64,000 bases of DNA from Mesobacillus persicus. Lineage in GTDB: Bacteria > Bacillota > Bacilli > Bacillales > Cytobacillaceae. Positions 35,107 to 44,963 of this stretch are shown here, piece by piece. The position numbers were made by a program, and so were the translations under genes. The stretch lies in contig NZ_FOBW01000012.1 in the NCBI RefSeq assembly GCF_900109925.1, positions 62,001 to 126,000 of the forward strand. Reading direction: 5' to 3'. Position 1 is the first letter of the stretch. The number at the start of each line of letters is the position of its first letter. The notes beneath the pieces were generated by a model. That model made no database searches. It saw only the letters and a program-made list of their open reading frames with translations, and was not told where the DNA came from.

Positions 35107-36045
35107 ATGAAAAAGATTTGGACATTAGCAATTCTTTTGATTATGGCAATGTTTTTAGGAGCATGTTCACTTGATGCACCAGGAAGTGATAAGGAAGCCA
35201 ACAACAGTGGTGGAGACGGCGAAGCATCTGAAGAAAAGAAAATTGGCTTCTCAATTTCTACTTTAAACAATCCGTTTTTCGTTACTCTTGCTGAAGGTGC
35301 TGAAGCTCGTGCGGCTGAACTAGGGATGGAGATTACGGTTGTTGACGCTCAAGACGACCCGGCAAAGCAAGCAAGTGACATTGAAGATTTGATTCAACAA
35401 GGTGTAAGTGTAATTTTAGTTAACCCAACGGATTCTGCTGCTGTTGCAACAGCGATTGAGTCTGCGAACAATGCAAACATTCCAGTCATCACGGTTGACC
35501 GTAGTGCAGATAGTGGCGAAGTTGTTGCTCACATCGCTTCTGACAATGTTGAAGGTGGAAGAATGGCAGGAAACTTTATTATTGAGCAATTAGGTGATGC
35601 AGGTAGTGTTGTTGAGCTAGAAGGGATTTCCGGATCATCAGCAGCTCGTGAACGTGGTCAAGGATTCAACGAAGTGATTGATGGTAGCTCTATTGAAATC
35701 GTAGCAAACCAAACAGCTAATTTTGATCGTGCAGAAGGCTTAAATGTTATGGAAAACATCATTCAAAGTGGTGCAGAATTTAACGCGGTCTTTGCTCATA
35801 ATGACGAAATGGCACTAGGTGCGAAAGAAGCGCTAGCAGCAGCTGGAATGAACGATATCCTAGTTGTTGGCTTCGATGCTACAGATGACGCGGTTGCAGC
35901 GGTTGAAAGTGGCGAAATGGCAGCAACAGTTGCACAAAAGCCAGACGAAATCGGCGTTAGTGCCGTAGACACAGCACAAGCAGTACTAAACGGCGACAGC
36001 GTAGAAGCATTCGTTCCGGTTCAATTAGAATTAGTAACTAAATAA
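35107..36045 (+). CDS. rbsB: Ribose-binding lipoprotein RbsB
   Basis: A 312-residue substrate-binding lipoprotein. MKKIWTLAILLIMAMFLGAC is a signal with lipobox LGAC (Cys20), followed by a Gly/Ser/Glu linker. The ribose-binding fold is clear: GFSISTLNNPFFVTLAEGAE, DAQDDPAKQASDIEDLIQQG, NPTDSAAVATAI and FAHNDEMALGAKEAL. It is the last gene of rbsRKDACB and is followed by a family B palindrome flanked by A and T runs (36061-36095) that could act as a bidirectional terminator. Confidence 0.96.
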   Translation: MKKIWTLAILLIMAMFLGACSLDAPGSDKEANNSGGDGEASEEKKIGFSISTLNNPFFVTLAEGAEARAAELGMEITVVDAQDDPAKQASDIEDLIQQGVSVILVNPTDSAAVATAIESANNANIPVITVDRSADSGEVVAHIASDNVEGGRMAGNFIIEQLGDAGSVVELEGISGSSAARERGQGFNEVIDGSSIEIVANQTANFDRAEGLNVMENIIQSGAEFNAVFAHNDEMALGAKEALAAAGMNDILVVGFDATDDAVAAVESGEMAATVAQKPDEIGVSAVDTAQAVLNGDSVEAFVPVQLELVTK

Positions 36046-36066
36046 GGTTGTAGGATGTAAAAAAAA

Positions 36067-36089
36067 TGGGTGGTGCCTGGCACCATCCA
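36067..36089. repeat. Family B palindrome, copy 4
   Basis: TGGGTGGTGCC-T-GGCACCATCCA after rbsB, with an A run before and T run after, so it may work as a terminator in both directions. Confidence 0.93.
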
Positions 36090-36214
36090 TTTTTTGTCTG
36101 TTTAAAGGTTAATTGTTGTTTTTAAAAGCGGTTTACAATCATAATACATTTAGTGAATGGATAAATATTACAGATGAAATCCCATATCGATAGAAATTGT
36201 AGGTGATGATTTAG

Positions 36215-37030
36215 ATGGATAACCAGCCGTTGATTTCGATTGTGATTACAACGTACAACCGGCTTCCTCTTTTAGCTGAATTGGTTGAATCACTGAGTAG
36301 ACAAACCTTCCGGGACTTTGAAGTAATTATAGTGAATGACTGCGGGGAGAATGTGGATGTGGTAAAAACGTTATACCCAGAATTAGATATAAACATCATC
36401 GAGATGGAGAGAAACTCAAAACATGTGTATGCAAGAAATAAAGGGGTTCAACACGCAAAAGGTGAGTGGATCATGCTAATGGACGATGATGATTTGCTTG
36501 TTCCTACTCATATTCAAAGGATGGTTCAGGAGAGCGATGAGGTTGATTTGCTCTATTCTGACGTTGAAATTGTTCAGTTTAAGATAAAAGATCATGTTCG
36601 CGTCGCTGAAAGTCGGGTTTTATTTGCTTATGAGTTGGACTTAGAGGCAATGAAGAAGTTTTCAACCTTTGTCCCCTCAGGGTGTCTTTACCGGAGAGTT
36701 CTTCATGATGCGATCGGTTTTTTTGACCCGTATGTACATAATTATTGGGATTGGGATTTTTTCTTGAGAGTATCTGCTCAGTACCGAGTGAAGCGGGTGG
36801 CTGCTGCAGGGGTCCTTTATGACTTTTCCGAGTTCAACGATAATCAGTCTAAAATGCTGAAATCGAGGGAGTTTTATCTGAAACGACTATGTGAAAAACA
36901 TGACTTAGGGGAACTTCCCTCGAAAAACTTCTTTCTCTTATTAGAGGAAGCAGAGGTCCGGAAGAGGAAAGCGGAGAGTGAAATTTTGTGGGACGGGAAG
37001 AGCTTTAACTCTAGATTGATGGATGGGTAA
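36215..37030 (+). CDS. Family 2 glycosyltransferase
   Basis: A 271-residue GT-A fold glycosyltransferase. The N-terminus ISIVITTYNRLPLLAELVES and the metal/nucleotide site MLMDDDDLLVP identify family 2; NYWDWDFFLRVSAQYR contains the downstream acidic residue expected for a catalytic base. No membrane segment is seen, so it is cytoplasmic or peripheral. AGGTGATGA serves as ribosome site. No other glycan genes flank it, so the product is unknown. A family B palindrome follows. Confidence 0.9.
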   Translation: MDNQPLISIVITTYNRLPLLAELVESLSRQTFRDFEVIIVNDCGENVDVVKTLYPELDINIIEMERNSKHVYARNKGVQHAKGEWIMLMDDDDLLVPTHIQRMVQESDEVDLLYSDVEIVQFKIKDHVRVAESRVLFAYELDLEAMKKFSTFVPSGCLYRRVLHDAIGFFDPYVHNYWDWDFFLRVSAQYRVKRVAAAGVLYDFSEFNDNQSKMLKSREFYLKRLCEKHDLGELPSKNFFLLLEEAEVRKRKAESEILWDGKSFNSRLMDG

Positions 37031-37052
37031 CTAGGGTGGGGTGGAAATAAAA

Positions 37053-37075
37053 TGGAAGGTGCCTGGCACCTTCCA
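37053..37075. repeat. Family B palindrome, copy 5 (AAGG/CCTT type)
   Basis: Perfect TGGAAGGTGCC-T-GGCACCTTCCA between the glycosyltransferase and the convergent SASP gene. Confidence 0.95.
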
Positions 37076-37084
37076 ATGTTTAGG

Positions 37085-37276
37085 TTATTCCTGCTGTTGG
37101 CTTGGGCTATTCTCGCTTTTTACTTGTTCAATATCGGTATTGCTGTATTTCGCCGTACCATGTCCACCGGTTGTTCGTGCTAAATATTCTTTAACCTCAT
37201 TGTATGACATGCCGGAATTGGCGTTTTGCTGTTTGACTGATTCAATATCTGTTCCAGCTATTGTCTGTTTTTTCAT
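37085..37276 (-). CDS. Gamma-type small acid-soluble spore protein
   Basis: A 63-residue SASP. The pattern KKQTIAGTDIESVKQQNANS followed by a Gly/Tyr/Thr-rich middle (TTGGHGTAKYS) and a second NTDIEQVKSEN repeat is that of gamma-type SASPs (SspE), an amino-acid store packed in the spore core and degraded on germination. The repeated TDIE-x-VK-x-x-N block is visible twice, though this copy is shorter than B. subtilis SspE. ATG 37276 is five bases after GAGGTGA; the GTG at 37285 overlaps that site. It implies a spore former. Confidence 0.85.
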   Translation of the reverse strand: MKKQTIAGTDIESVKQQNANSGMSYNEVKEYLARTTGGHGTAKYSNTDIEQVKSENSPSQQQE

Positions 37277-37285
37277 TTCTATCAC

Positions 37286-37726
37286 CTCGTATTCTAAGGT
37301 GTGCTCAATTCCATAAATTTATCCAGATACATTAGGAAATGGCAGGCTTCAAAAAGGGCTTATTAGTCATTTTTTTAGCTTTATCTCTTATATGTTTTAT
37401 GGCTAACGTTTTCTGCTTTCGAGTTAGTGGGTATAGTTTGAATGAAATATACGAGATGTTCCTGAATGTTGAAGAGAATGGTGCCGAGTCGCAACTTTGT
37501 AAGATTTTCTACCTCTACTTATTGTTTAAGGGATGTGCGATCTTTTTTGGTAATATTACATATTGCGACATTTACATAGTCGTATTATGTCCCAGGAAAT
37601 AGGAAATTGTCGACATCATGACAAGTTGATAATATTCCCTATTTAAATTGGAGTAAAAGCTAGTTAATGTAAATGGTTTGATTGAAATTATATAATACTA
37701 GTAACAAAGAAAAAGGAGGAACGAGC
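37286..37726. other. Gap between the SASP and lipase genes
   Basis: Holds only the doubtful small membrane frame at 37339-37602. No repeat or strong hairpin was seen. Confidence 0.5.
37339..37602 (+). CDS. Possible small membrane protein (weak)
   Basis: An 87-residue frame starting with a signal- or anchor-like segment (MAGFKKGLLVIFLALSLICF) and containing a second hydrophobic stretch with several Cys residues. A poor ribosome site (TAGGA, two bases from the ATG) and no recognised family make it uncertain. It lies in an otherwise empty gap between the SASP gene and the lipase gene. It is listed because length and composition are compatible with a real gene. Confidence 0.3.
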   Translation: MAGFKKGLLVIFLALSLICFMANVFCFRVSGYSLNEIYEMFLNVEENGAESQLCKIFYLYLLFKGCAIFFGNITYCDIYIVVLCPRK

Positions 37727-38644
37727 GTGGATACTTCGACTTTTTACTTAGAGGGGAACGACGGGAAGCAAATCTATTCTAGCAAATGGGTTGCCGAAGA
37801 GGAACCTAAGGCCATCGTACAGATTGCTCATGGGATGGCAGAGCATATTGGTCGCTATGATGAGTTTGCACAGTTTCTAGTCCAACAAGGGATTTATGTG
37901 TACGGAAATGACCATCGCGGTCATGGTCACACGGAAACACTTAATGAAGACCGAGGCTATTATGCGGATGAAAATGGGTTTGAAACCGTGGTAGAGGATA
38001 TGAAACTATTAACAGATGTTATCAAGCAGGATTACCCCGAAGTACCGCTCTACATGCTCGGTCACAGCATGGGTTCTTTTCTCGCTAGACGATACATTCA
38101 GCATTATGGTGACCAGCTCGATGGGATCATCTTTTCAGGAACAGGTGGTCATCCGGGGATGTTGGGGAAAATTGGTCATTTTCTAGCAAGTCGTGAGGCA
38201 CGTAAAACAGGGAGAAAGATTCCTAGCGATAAGCTGAACAAATTAACATTTGGTAGCTATAACAAGGCGTTTAATCCAAGACGAACGGAATTCGATTGGT
38301 TGAGTCGGGATGAAAGCCAAGTTGACCGTTATATTGAAGATCCACTGTGTGGCGGGGTTTTCACTGCTGGCTTTTTTGAGGATTTTTTAAATGCATTGCT
38401 TGTACTATACGATGGAGACGAGCACATTCCTAAAAATCTACCGGTTTACTTTATCTCTGGAGACAAAGACCCAGTTGGAAAGAATACGAAAGGTGTTCTC
38501 GAAAACTTACGCCAACTTGAGTCCGTCGGATTAAAGGATGTTTCCTATAAATTTTATCCAGGTGCCAGGCATGAAATTCTCAATGAAACGAACAAGCAGG
38601 AGGTCTATGAAGATATTCATCAATGGATTGATCAGCGTTTATAA
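37727..38644 (+). CDS. Alpha/beta hydrolase, lysophospholipase/monoacylglycerol lipase type
   Basis: A 305-residue serine hydrolase. The oxyanion region is VQIAHGMAEHIGRYDEFAQF, the nucleophile lies in GHSMGS, the acid in FISGDKDPVG and the catalytic His in GARHEILNE. This order matches PldB/YtpA-type lysophospholipases and monoacylglycerol lipases. The start is a GTG at 37727, six bases after AAGGAGGA; the frame runs on upstream to 37682 but without a ribosome site. A family B palindrome follows at 38665-38687. Confidence 0.9.
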   Translation: MDTSTFYLEGNDGKQIYSSKWVAEEEPKAIVQIAHGMAEHIGRYDEFAQFLVQQGIYVYGNDHRGHGHTETLNEDRGYYADENGFETVVEDMKLLTDVIKQDYPEVPLYMLGHSMGSFLARRYIQHYGDQLDGIIFSGTGGHPGMLGKIGHFLASREARKTGRKIPSDKLNKLTFGSYNKAFNPRRTEFDWLSRDESQVDRYIEDPLCGGVFTAGFFEDFLNALLVLYDGDEHIPKNLPVYFISGDKDPVGKNTKGVLENLRQLESVGLKDVSYKFYPGARHEILNETNKQEVYEDIHQWIDQRL

Positions 38645-38664
38645 AAGAACTCTATTCCAAACCT

Positions 38665-38687
38665 TGGAAGGTGCCAGGCACCTTCCA
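38665..38687. repeat. Family B palindrome, copy 6 (AAGG/CCTT type)
   Basis: TGGAAGGTGCC-A-GGCACCTTCCA; imperfect symmetry extends to CCAAACC...GGGTTTGG (38657-38695). A false GTG start at 38671 is inside it. Confidence 0.95.
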
Positions 38688-38748
38688 GGGTTTGGAAGTT
38701 AACACGACTGAGGGTTTGGAAGTTGCAATGAGGGGTAGTTTAGTAATA

Positions 38749-39294
38749 ATGATGATTAGAAAGGATGTTGATGTTTTGCGTTTAGCTGGGAAGAAGGTTA
38801 TTAGTCTTGTTCACCATGATTTTGAGGATTTGGAGCTTTGGTATCCAATTCTAAGGCTTCGCGAGGAGGGTGCAATTGTTGACCTTGCTGGTGAGGAAGC
38901 GAATGTGAAATATATTGGCAAGTATGGCGTTCCAGCTGAATCTGACTATGCTTATGGGGACATTAAAGCCGAGGAGTATGATGCTATTCTTGTACCTGGA
39001 GGCTGGGCACCTGATAAAATCCGCCGTTTTCCTGAGGTGCTTTCATTGGTTCAACAAATGGATCAGGCTAAAAAACCTATTGGCCAAATTTGTCATGCAG
39101 GTTGGGTATTGGCGTCAGCAAAAATCCTTCAAGGGAAAAAGGTCACGAGCACTCCGGGCATCAAGGATGATATGGAGAATGCAGGAGCGATTTGGTCGGA
39201 CGAGCCTGTTGTCACAGATGGACATCTCATCTCAAGTCGTCGTCCACCAGATTTACCGGACTACTTAAGAGAATTCATTAAGGTTCTTGAGTAA
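38749..39294 (+). CDS. DJ-1/PfpI family protein (general stress protein 18-like)
   Basis: A protein of about 181 residues of the DJ-1/PfpI superfamily. The nucleophile-elbow Cys is in GQICHAGWVLASA, and the Glu expected to pair with it is in HHDFEDLELWYP. Relatives act as glyoxalases, deglycases or chaperones in stress responses. The 5-prime end is uncertain. A GTG at 38671 lies inside a family B palindrome and is surely false; ATG 38749 and 38752 are possible; TTG 38776 (MRLAGKKVISLV) has AAAGGA ten bases upstream and fits homologues best. A strong terminator follows at 39332. Confidence 0.85.
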   Translation: MMIRKDVDVLRLAGKKVISLVHHDFEDLELWYPILRLREEGAIVDLAGEEANVKYIGKYGVPAESDYAYGDIKAEEYDAILVPGGWAPDKIRRFPEVLSLVQQMDQAKKPIGQICHAGWVLASAKILQGKKVTSTPGIKDDMENAGAIWSDEPVVTDGHLISSRRPPDLPDYLREFIKVLE

Positions 39295-39331
39295 AAAAGT
39301 ATACAGGTGCATAACTAATGACACATATTAG

Positions 39332-39376
39332 GAAGGGAGAAGCAGGTAAACGAGCGCTTCTCCCTTCTTCTTCTTT
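39332..39376 (+). terminator. Terminator after the DJ-1-like gene
   Basis: GAAGGGAGAAGC and GCTTCTCCCTTC form a 12-bp stem, followed by TTCTTCTTTTT. Confidence 0.85.
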
Positions 39377-39544
39377 TTATCCCTCCCACACCCCACATTG
39401 GACACAGTTTTATCAGAAAATTCCCATCAACTTGTGGTAAGATAGGATTTATCATTTTAATTCAAATGATTAATGGTTGAAAAGTCGCTAGAGGCAGTTT
39501 CAATGCCTGATGGGACTAATGGATAAAAAAAGAGGCGAAGGAAA

Positions 39545-40774
39545 ATGAATAGCTTAATGCAAAAACATCAGCCCATCCCTACATCAGAGCCTTGGCGGAT
39601 GTTGTTCTTCTTGCTGATGGCGCAACTATTGATTGCTTTCGTCGGTAGGAGTATCGGTCCACTCGGGGTACTGATTGGAGAGGACCTATCATTAACGAAC
39701 TCGCAAATTGGAATGCTACCTGCTGCGCTCTTTTTAGGGCAGTCAGTCGCTGCTGTTCCGGCAGGAATGTTGACTGACCGTGTGGGTTCGCGGAAACTGC
39801 TCGTTGTCGCAGCCTTATGCCTGGGTCTTGGTTTTTTCGTAATGACCTTCCTGGGTCAGTTTTGGGCCGTCCTCTTGTTTGTGATGTTAGGTGGAATCGG
39901 GTATGGGGCGATGCATCCGATTACTAACAAAGGAATTATTTATTGGTTTTCGGTAAAAAAACGGGGAACGGCAATGGGGATTAAGCAAACAGGGGTGACA
40001 GCAGGCTCGGCACTCGCTGGCTTGATTCTGCTTCCCCTTGGAGCCGAGTATGGCTGGCGGCCTGTCCTTTTAGGGGCGTGTATTTTGTTAATGGTCGGTG
40101 GATTTCTCGCCTATTTGTTCTACCGGGATCCCCCCGACCAAACGACAGCCACTGGAGAGCATGGTCTAGGTGCTTTCTATAAATCCATGTTTAAAATGAT
40201 GAAAAATAAGGCTTTGATGTTGGTCAGTTTAAGTGCAATCGGATTAAGTGGCGCACAAATGTGTTTGAACACCTACATTGTTTTATATGCTCATCAGAAG
40301 CTTGGAATCTCTATCTTTCTATCAGGAATTCTCCTCGTGATTTCCGAAGTGAGTGGATCGTTGGGCCGAATTGCGTGGGGAATGATTAGTGATTTCTTGT
40401 TTAACAGTAACCGAGTCATTATTTTAATCATCATCACGATCTTAACGGCCGTTTCGAGCACGACGGTAGCGTTTGCCTCGTCCGCTTCTTTTTGGATGAT
40501 GGTGCCAATCGTAGTCGTATTCGGGTTTTCCGTTTCAGGCTTTAATGGGATTTGGATGAACCTCGCGACTGAAATTGTTCCGCGCGAGCAATCGGGGATA
40601 TCGAGCGGGGTGAGTCTTACCTTTGGTTCGTTAGGTGTCGTTTTAGTCCCTCCTCTTTTTGGTTTGTTGGTTGACCAAACGGGAAGCTTTGCCTCGGGGT
40701 GGTTGTTAATTACAGCGTTAATGGTCCTCGTTTTTACCATGCTTGCCTATCTTTCTTTTAAAAAAGAAGCATAA
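39545..40774 (+). CDS. MFS transporter
   Basis: A 409-residue major facilitator with twelve predicted membrane spans. The motif A loop after helix 2 is GMLTDRVGSRK, and the second-half counterpart GRIAWGMISDFL is present. The pattern GIGYGAMHPITNKGIIYWF with KRGTAMGIKQTGVTAGSALA recalls organic-acid or cyanate-type (CynX/NarK-like) facilitators. It lies upstream of glpK where glpF is often found, but it is not an aquaglyceroporin. The substrate is unknown. A terminator lies at 40889-40928. Confidence 0.88.
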   Translation: MNSLMQKHQPIPTSEPWRMLFFLLMAQLLIAFVGRSIGPLGVLIGEDLSLTNSQIGMLPAALFLGQSVAAVPAGMLTDRVGSRKLLVVAALCLGLGFFVMTFLGQFWAVLLFVMLGGIGYGAMHPITNKGIIYWFSVKKRGTAMGIKQTGVTAGSALAGLILLPLGAEYGWRPVLLGACILLMVGGFLAYLFYRDPPDQTTATGEHGLGAFYKSMFKMMKNKALMLVSLSAIGLSGAQMCLNTYIVLYAHQKLGISIFLSGILLVISEVSGSLGRIAWGMISDFLFNSNRVIILIIITILTAVSSTTVAFASSASFWMMVPIVVVFGFSVSGFNGIWMNLATEIVPREQSGISSGVSLTFGSLGVVLVPPLFGLLVDQTGSFASGWLLITALMVLVFTMLAYLSFKKEA

Positions 40775-40842
40775 ATTTAGAAGTTTGTGAATGTTTACTT
40801 GTGAAGAACAGCCTTTAAACCTTGATCTACCAAGGCCAATTC

Positions 40843-40858
40843 AATCAAACGTTTGATT
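40843..40858. promoter_or_regulatory. Orphan 16-bp palindrome
   Basis: AATCAAACGTTTGATT, perfectly symmetrical and operator-like, with no regulator gene nearby. Confidence 0.5.
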
Positions 40859-40888
40859 AATTAGCAAAGTAAGCTCATATATAAAAAT

Positions 40889-40928
40889 GGAGACTCCCGT
40901 AAAAGTTTTGTGGTGGTCTCCTTTTTTT
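40889..40928 (+). terminator. Terminator after the MFS gene
   Basis: GGAGAC...GTCTCC stem followed by seven Ts. Confidence 0.7.
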
Positions 40929-41059
40929 CTAGAAAGCTCATAAAATATAAAAGTGTGTGTTTCACTATGTAGAGGCGATTAGGTACAATATGGTTCCCAG
41001 TCCTGTTAAAATAAGTATCAAGAAGCTGTTGCGCGCTCGCCAATAAGTGTTATCCGTGA

Positions 41060-42676
<1,617 letters not shown>

Positions 42677-42723
42677 TAATGGCTTTTAAAACTCTTATTG
42701 ATTGGGGCCAGTTTTGTTTGATA

Positions 42724-42866
42724 AATAAGCGGAGAAACTCCGGCTATTTTGGAAAAAGCACTAAAAACAACTTAAATAGACGGAGAAATTCCGACTATTT
42801 ACTCAACAAACGTGAAAATGGGTAATTTTTCTTTACTTAAGCGGAAAAACTCCGCTTATTTTTTGT
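42724..42866. repeat. Three spaced CGGAGAAACTCCG-type hairpins between glpK and glpD
   Basis: Three related short hairpins, each GCGGA-AAAC-TCCG-like and followed by (C/T)TATTT: near 42726-42750, 42774-42800 and 42836-42866. The third (AAGCGGAAAAACTCCGCTT then ATTTTTT) has terminator form. Confidence 0.8.
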
Positions 42867-42982
42867 AAGATAAACTATATATCAATTTGCAGATGAAGTT
42901 GTAGAGGGACAACAGCCCTTGTACACCGACAATTTTAGGTGCAATTTCCTATACTAATTTTTTAGGGATTTCATTAATATAA

Positions 42983-43012
42983 AAAATGAGTGTCAATTTT
43001 GACACTCATTTT
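42983..43012. terminator. Palindrome, probable bidirectional terminator in the glpD leader
   Basis: AAAATGAGTGTCAA-TT-TTGACACTCATTTT, a perfect 14-bp stem with A and T ends. It could be the leader terminator controlled by GlpP, or the glpK terminator. Confidence 0.65.
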
Positions 43013-43242
43013 AACTTACATTTTTATTGTTTTTAATAGGAAACGGAACCGGTTAGCTATTCGTGGTCTTTTTTTATCCAGGGCTCTTTTCTCGTGCTTT
43101 GTTGCTTTCGGGACCTAATTAGGAATCTAGTCTATGTTTATCGTTTGCTTTTAGGATAATCAGCAAACCAAGCGTTAAAATCGGCTTTGCGATTCAAACA
43201 CCAACCTATACCCAAAACGGCCCTATCTAAGGGGGAATTCAA

Positions 43243-44886
43243 ATGTTTACCAATAAAAAACGGGAAGAGATAGTCTCCACTTTACGTGAGGTCTCCTATG
43301 ATCTCCTTGTAATTGGCGGGGGCATTACCGGGGCAGGGATTGCGCTAGATGCCTCGACTCGTGGGATGAACACGGCCCTCCTCGAGATGCAGGACTTTGC
43401 CGCAGGAACCTCGAGCCGGTCGACGAAACTCGTTCATGGCGGCTTGCGCTATTTAAAGCAATTCGATTTTAAAGTGGTTGCTGAAGTGGGCAAAGAGCGA
43501 GCAATCGTTTATGAAAATGGCCCACATGTTACGACACCAGAATGGATGCTTCTTCCCTTGCATAAAGACGGAACATTCGGTAGCTTGATGACATCGGTCG
43601 GGCTTCGTGTCTATGATTTTCTCGCTGGCGTGAAAAAGAGTGAGCGCCGATTCATGCTGAATAAGGAAGAGACACTTGAAAAGGAACCGCTAATCAAACA
43701 TCGAGGCTTAAAGGGCGGGGGATATTATGTAGAATATCGAACCGACGATGCGCGTCTAACAATCGAAGTCCTGAAAGCCGCTGTCGACCATGGCACGAAG
43801 GCATTAAATTATGCCAAGGTAGAAGAACTTTTATATGAAGATAAAAAACTAGTTGGTGTTCAGGTTGTTGACCAACTCACGGGTGAAACGTTTAACGTAC
43901 GGGCGAAAAAAATCATCAATGCAACGGGACCGTGGGTGGATTCGATCCGTGAGATGGACGGTTCGAAGCAAGGCAAGGGGTTGATTTTATCGAAAGGTGT
44001 CCATATTGTCTTGGATCAATCTGTGTTTCCATTAAAGCAAGCAGTTTACTTCGACACACCTGATAAGCGCATGGTCTTTGCGATCCCGCGAAACGGGAAA
44101 GCCTATATTGGCACCACCGATACCTTTTATAAAAAAGACCCTATTGCCCCTGATGTAACGCGTGAAGATGTCGACTACTTACTCCAGGCGGTCCATTTTA
44201 TGTTCCCAACTGTAAAGGTGACAGCAAGTGATGTTGAATCAAGCTGGGCCGGAGTGCGTCCGCTTATTCTTGAAGAAGGGAAGAGTCCGTCCGAGATTTC
44301 ACGTAAGGATGAAATTTGGAAGTCGGAGTCTGGTTTAATCACCATCGCGGGTGGAAAATTAACGGGATATCGAAAAATGGCCGAAACGATTGTCGACCAA
44401 CTCGCGGAAGAATTCAAAGTGGAGTTGAATCGTCCATTTGGACCGTGCAAAACAAAGAACTTACCAATTTCCGGCGGGAATGTTGGCGGAGCAGCGAATT
44501 TCGAACAGTATGTTCAAACCGCAGTAGAAGAGATGGTGGCGGATGGATTAACAAAAGAAGAAGCCATCCAGCTTGCTTGCTTTTATGGGTCGAATACTCC
44601 AATTGTCTTCGAACTGTTTCAGCAACATAAAAATGAACTGGAAACGTACAATCTCCCTAAAAGCATCTTTGCCCAACTTATTTACGGCCTTGAACACGAA
44701 ATGATTGCTACCCCAGTAGACTTTTGGTTCCGTAGAACAGGGGATTTATTATTTGATATCGAGACGGTTAAAAAGTGGAAGAATCCAGTATTACTTTATA
44801 TGGCTGATCAGTTTGGTTGGAAGCAATCAGAGGTAGAAAAGTTTTCAGTTGAGCTTGAAGCTTTGATTCCAAAGTCGGAAGAATAG
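43243..44886 (+). CDS. glpD: Aerobic glycerol-3-phosphate dehydrogenase
   Basis: A 547-residue FAD enzyme that oxidises glycerol-3-phosphate to dihydroxyacetone phosphate and feeds electrons to menaquinone at the membrane. The FAD motif is YDLLVIGGGITGAGIALDAS, followed by the family signature SSRSTKLVHGGLRYLKQFD, and the C-terminal helical domain is complete. AAGGGGG precedes the ATG. The long leader contains a palindrome (42983-43012) and an AACCGGTT core (43047-43054). A strong 12-bp terminator stem follows at 44910-44941 and is shared with the convergent ligase gene. Confidence 0.97.
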   Translation: MFTNKKREEIVSTLREVSYDLLVIGGGITGAGIALDASTRGMNTALLEMQDFAAGTSSRSTKLVHGGLRYLKQFDFKVVAEVGKERAIVYENGPHVTTPEWMLLPLHKDGTFGSLMTSVGLRVYDFLAGVKKSERRFMLNKEETLEKEPLIKHRGLKGGGYYVEYRTDDARLTIEVLKAAVDHGTKALNYAKVEELLYEDKKLVGVQVVDQLTGETFNVRAKKIINATGPWVDSIREMDGSKQGKGLILSKGVHIVLDQSVFPLKQAVYFDTPDKRMVFAIPRNGKAYIGTTDTFYKKDPIAPDVTREDVDYLLQAVHFMFPTVKVTASDVESSWAGVRPLILEEGKSPSEISRKDEIWKSESGLITIAGGKLTGYRKMAETIVDQLAEEFKVELNRPFGPCKTKNLPISGGNVGGAANFEQYVQTAVEEMVADGLTKEEAIQLACFYGSNTPIVFELFQQHKNELETYNLPKSIFAQLIYGLEHEMIATPVDFWFRRTGDLLFDIETVKKWKNPVLLYMADQFGWKQSEVEKFSVELEALIPKSEE

Positions 44887-44909
44887 ATATACTAAAAATT
44901 AGAAAAACA

Positions 44910-44948
44910 GCAAGGGTGCCCTCTCAATAGGGCACCCTTGCTTGTTTT
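44910..44948. terminator. Bidirectional terminator between glpD and lcfA
   Basis: GCAAGGGTGCCC and GGGCACCCTTGC, 12-bp stem, with T-rich ends on both strands. Confidence 0.9.
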
Positions 44949-44963
44949 ATTAGAGAATGTTTC

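Larger units (their letters stand above)
42677..43242. other. Gap between glpK and glpD
   Basis: No gene. It holds the three CGGAG hairpins, a long palindrome (42983-43012) and an AACCGGTT core at 43047. No GlpP antiterminator target could be defined with certainty. Confidence 0.6.

Noticed and set aside
38562-38572. GGTGCCAGGCA inside the lipase gene as a family B copy
   Set aside because: Only the core matches; the arms are absent and the sequence is within conserved coding DNA before the catalytic His.
42983-43012. Definite GlpP antiterminator site before glpD
   Set aside because: The palindrome is in a suitable place, but no defined GlpP binding sequence could be matched, so it is listed only as a terminator-like palindrome.
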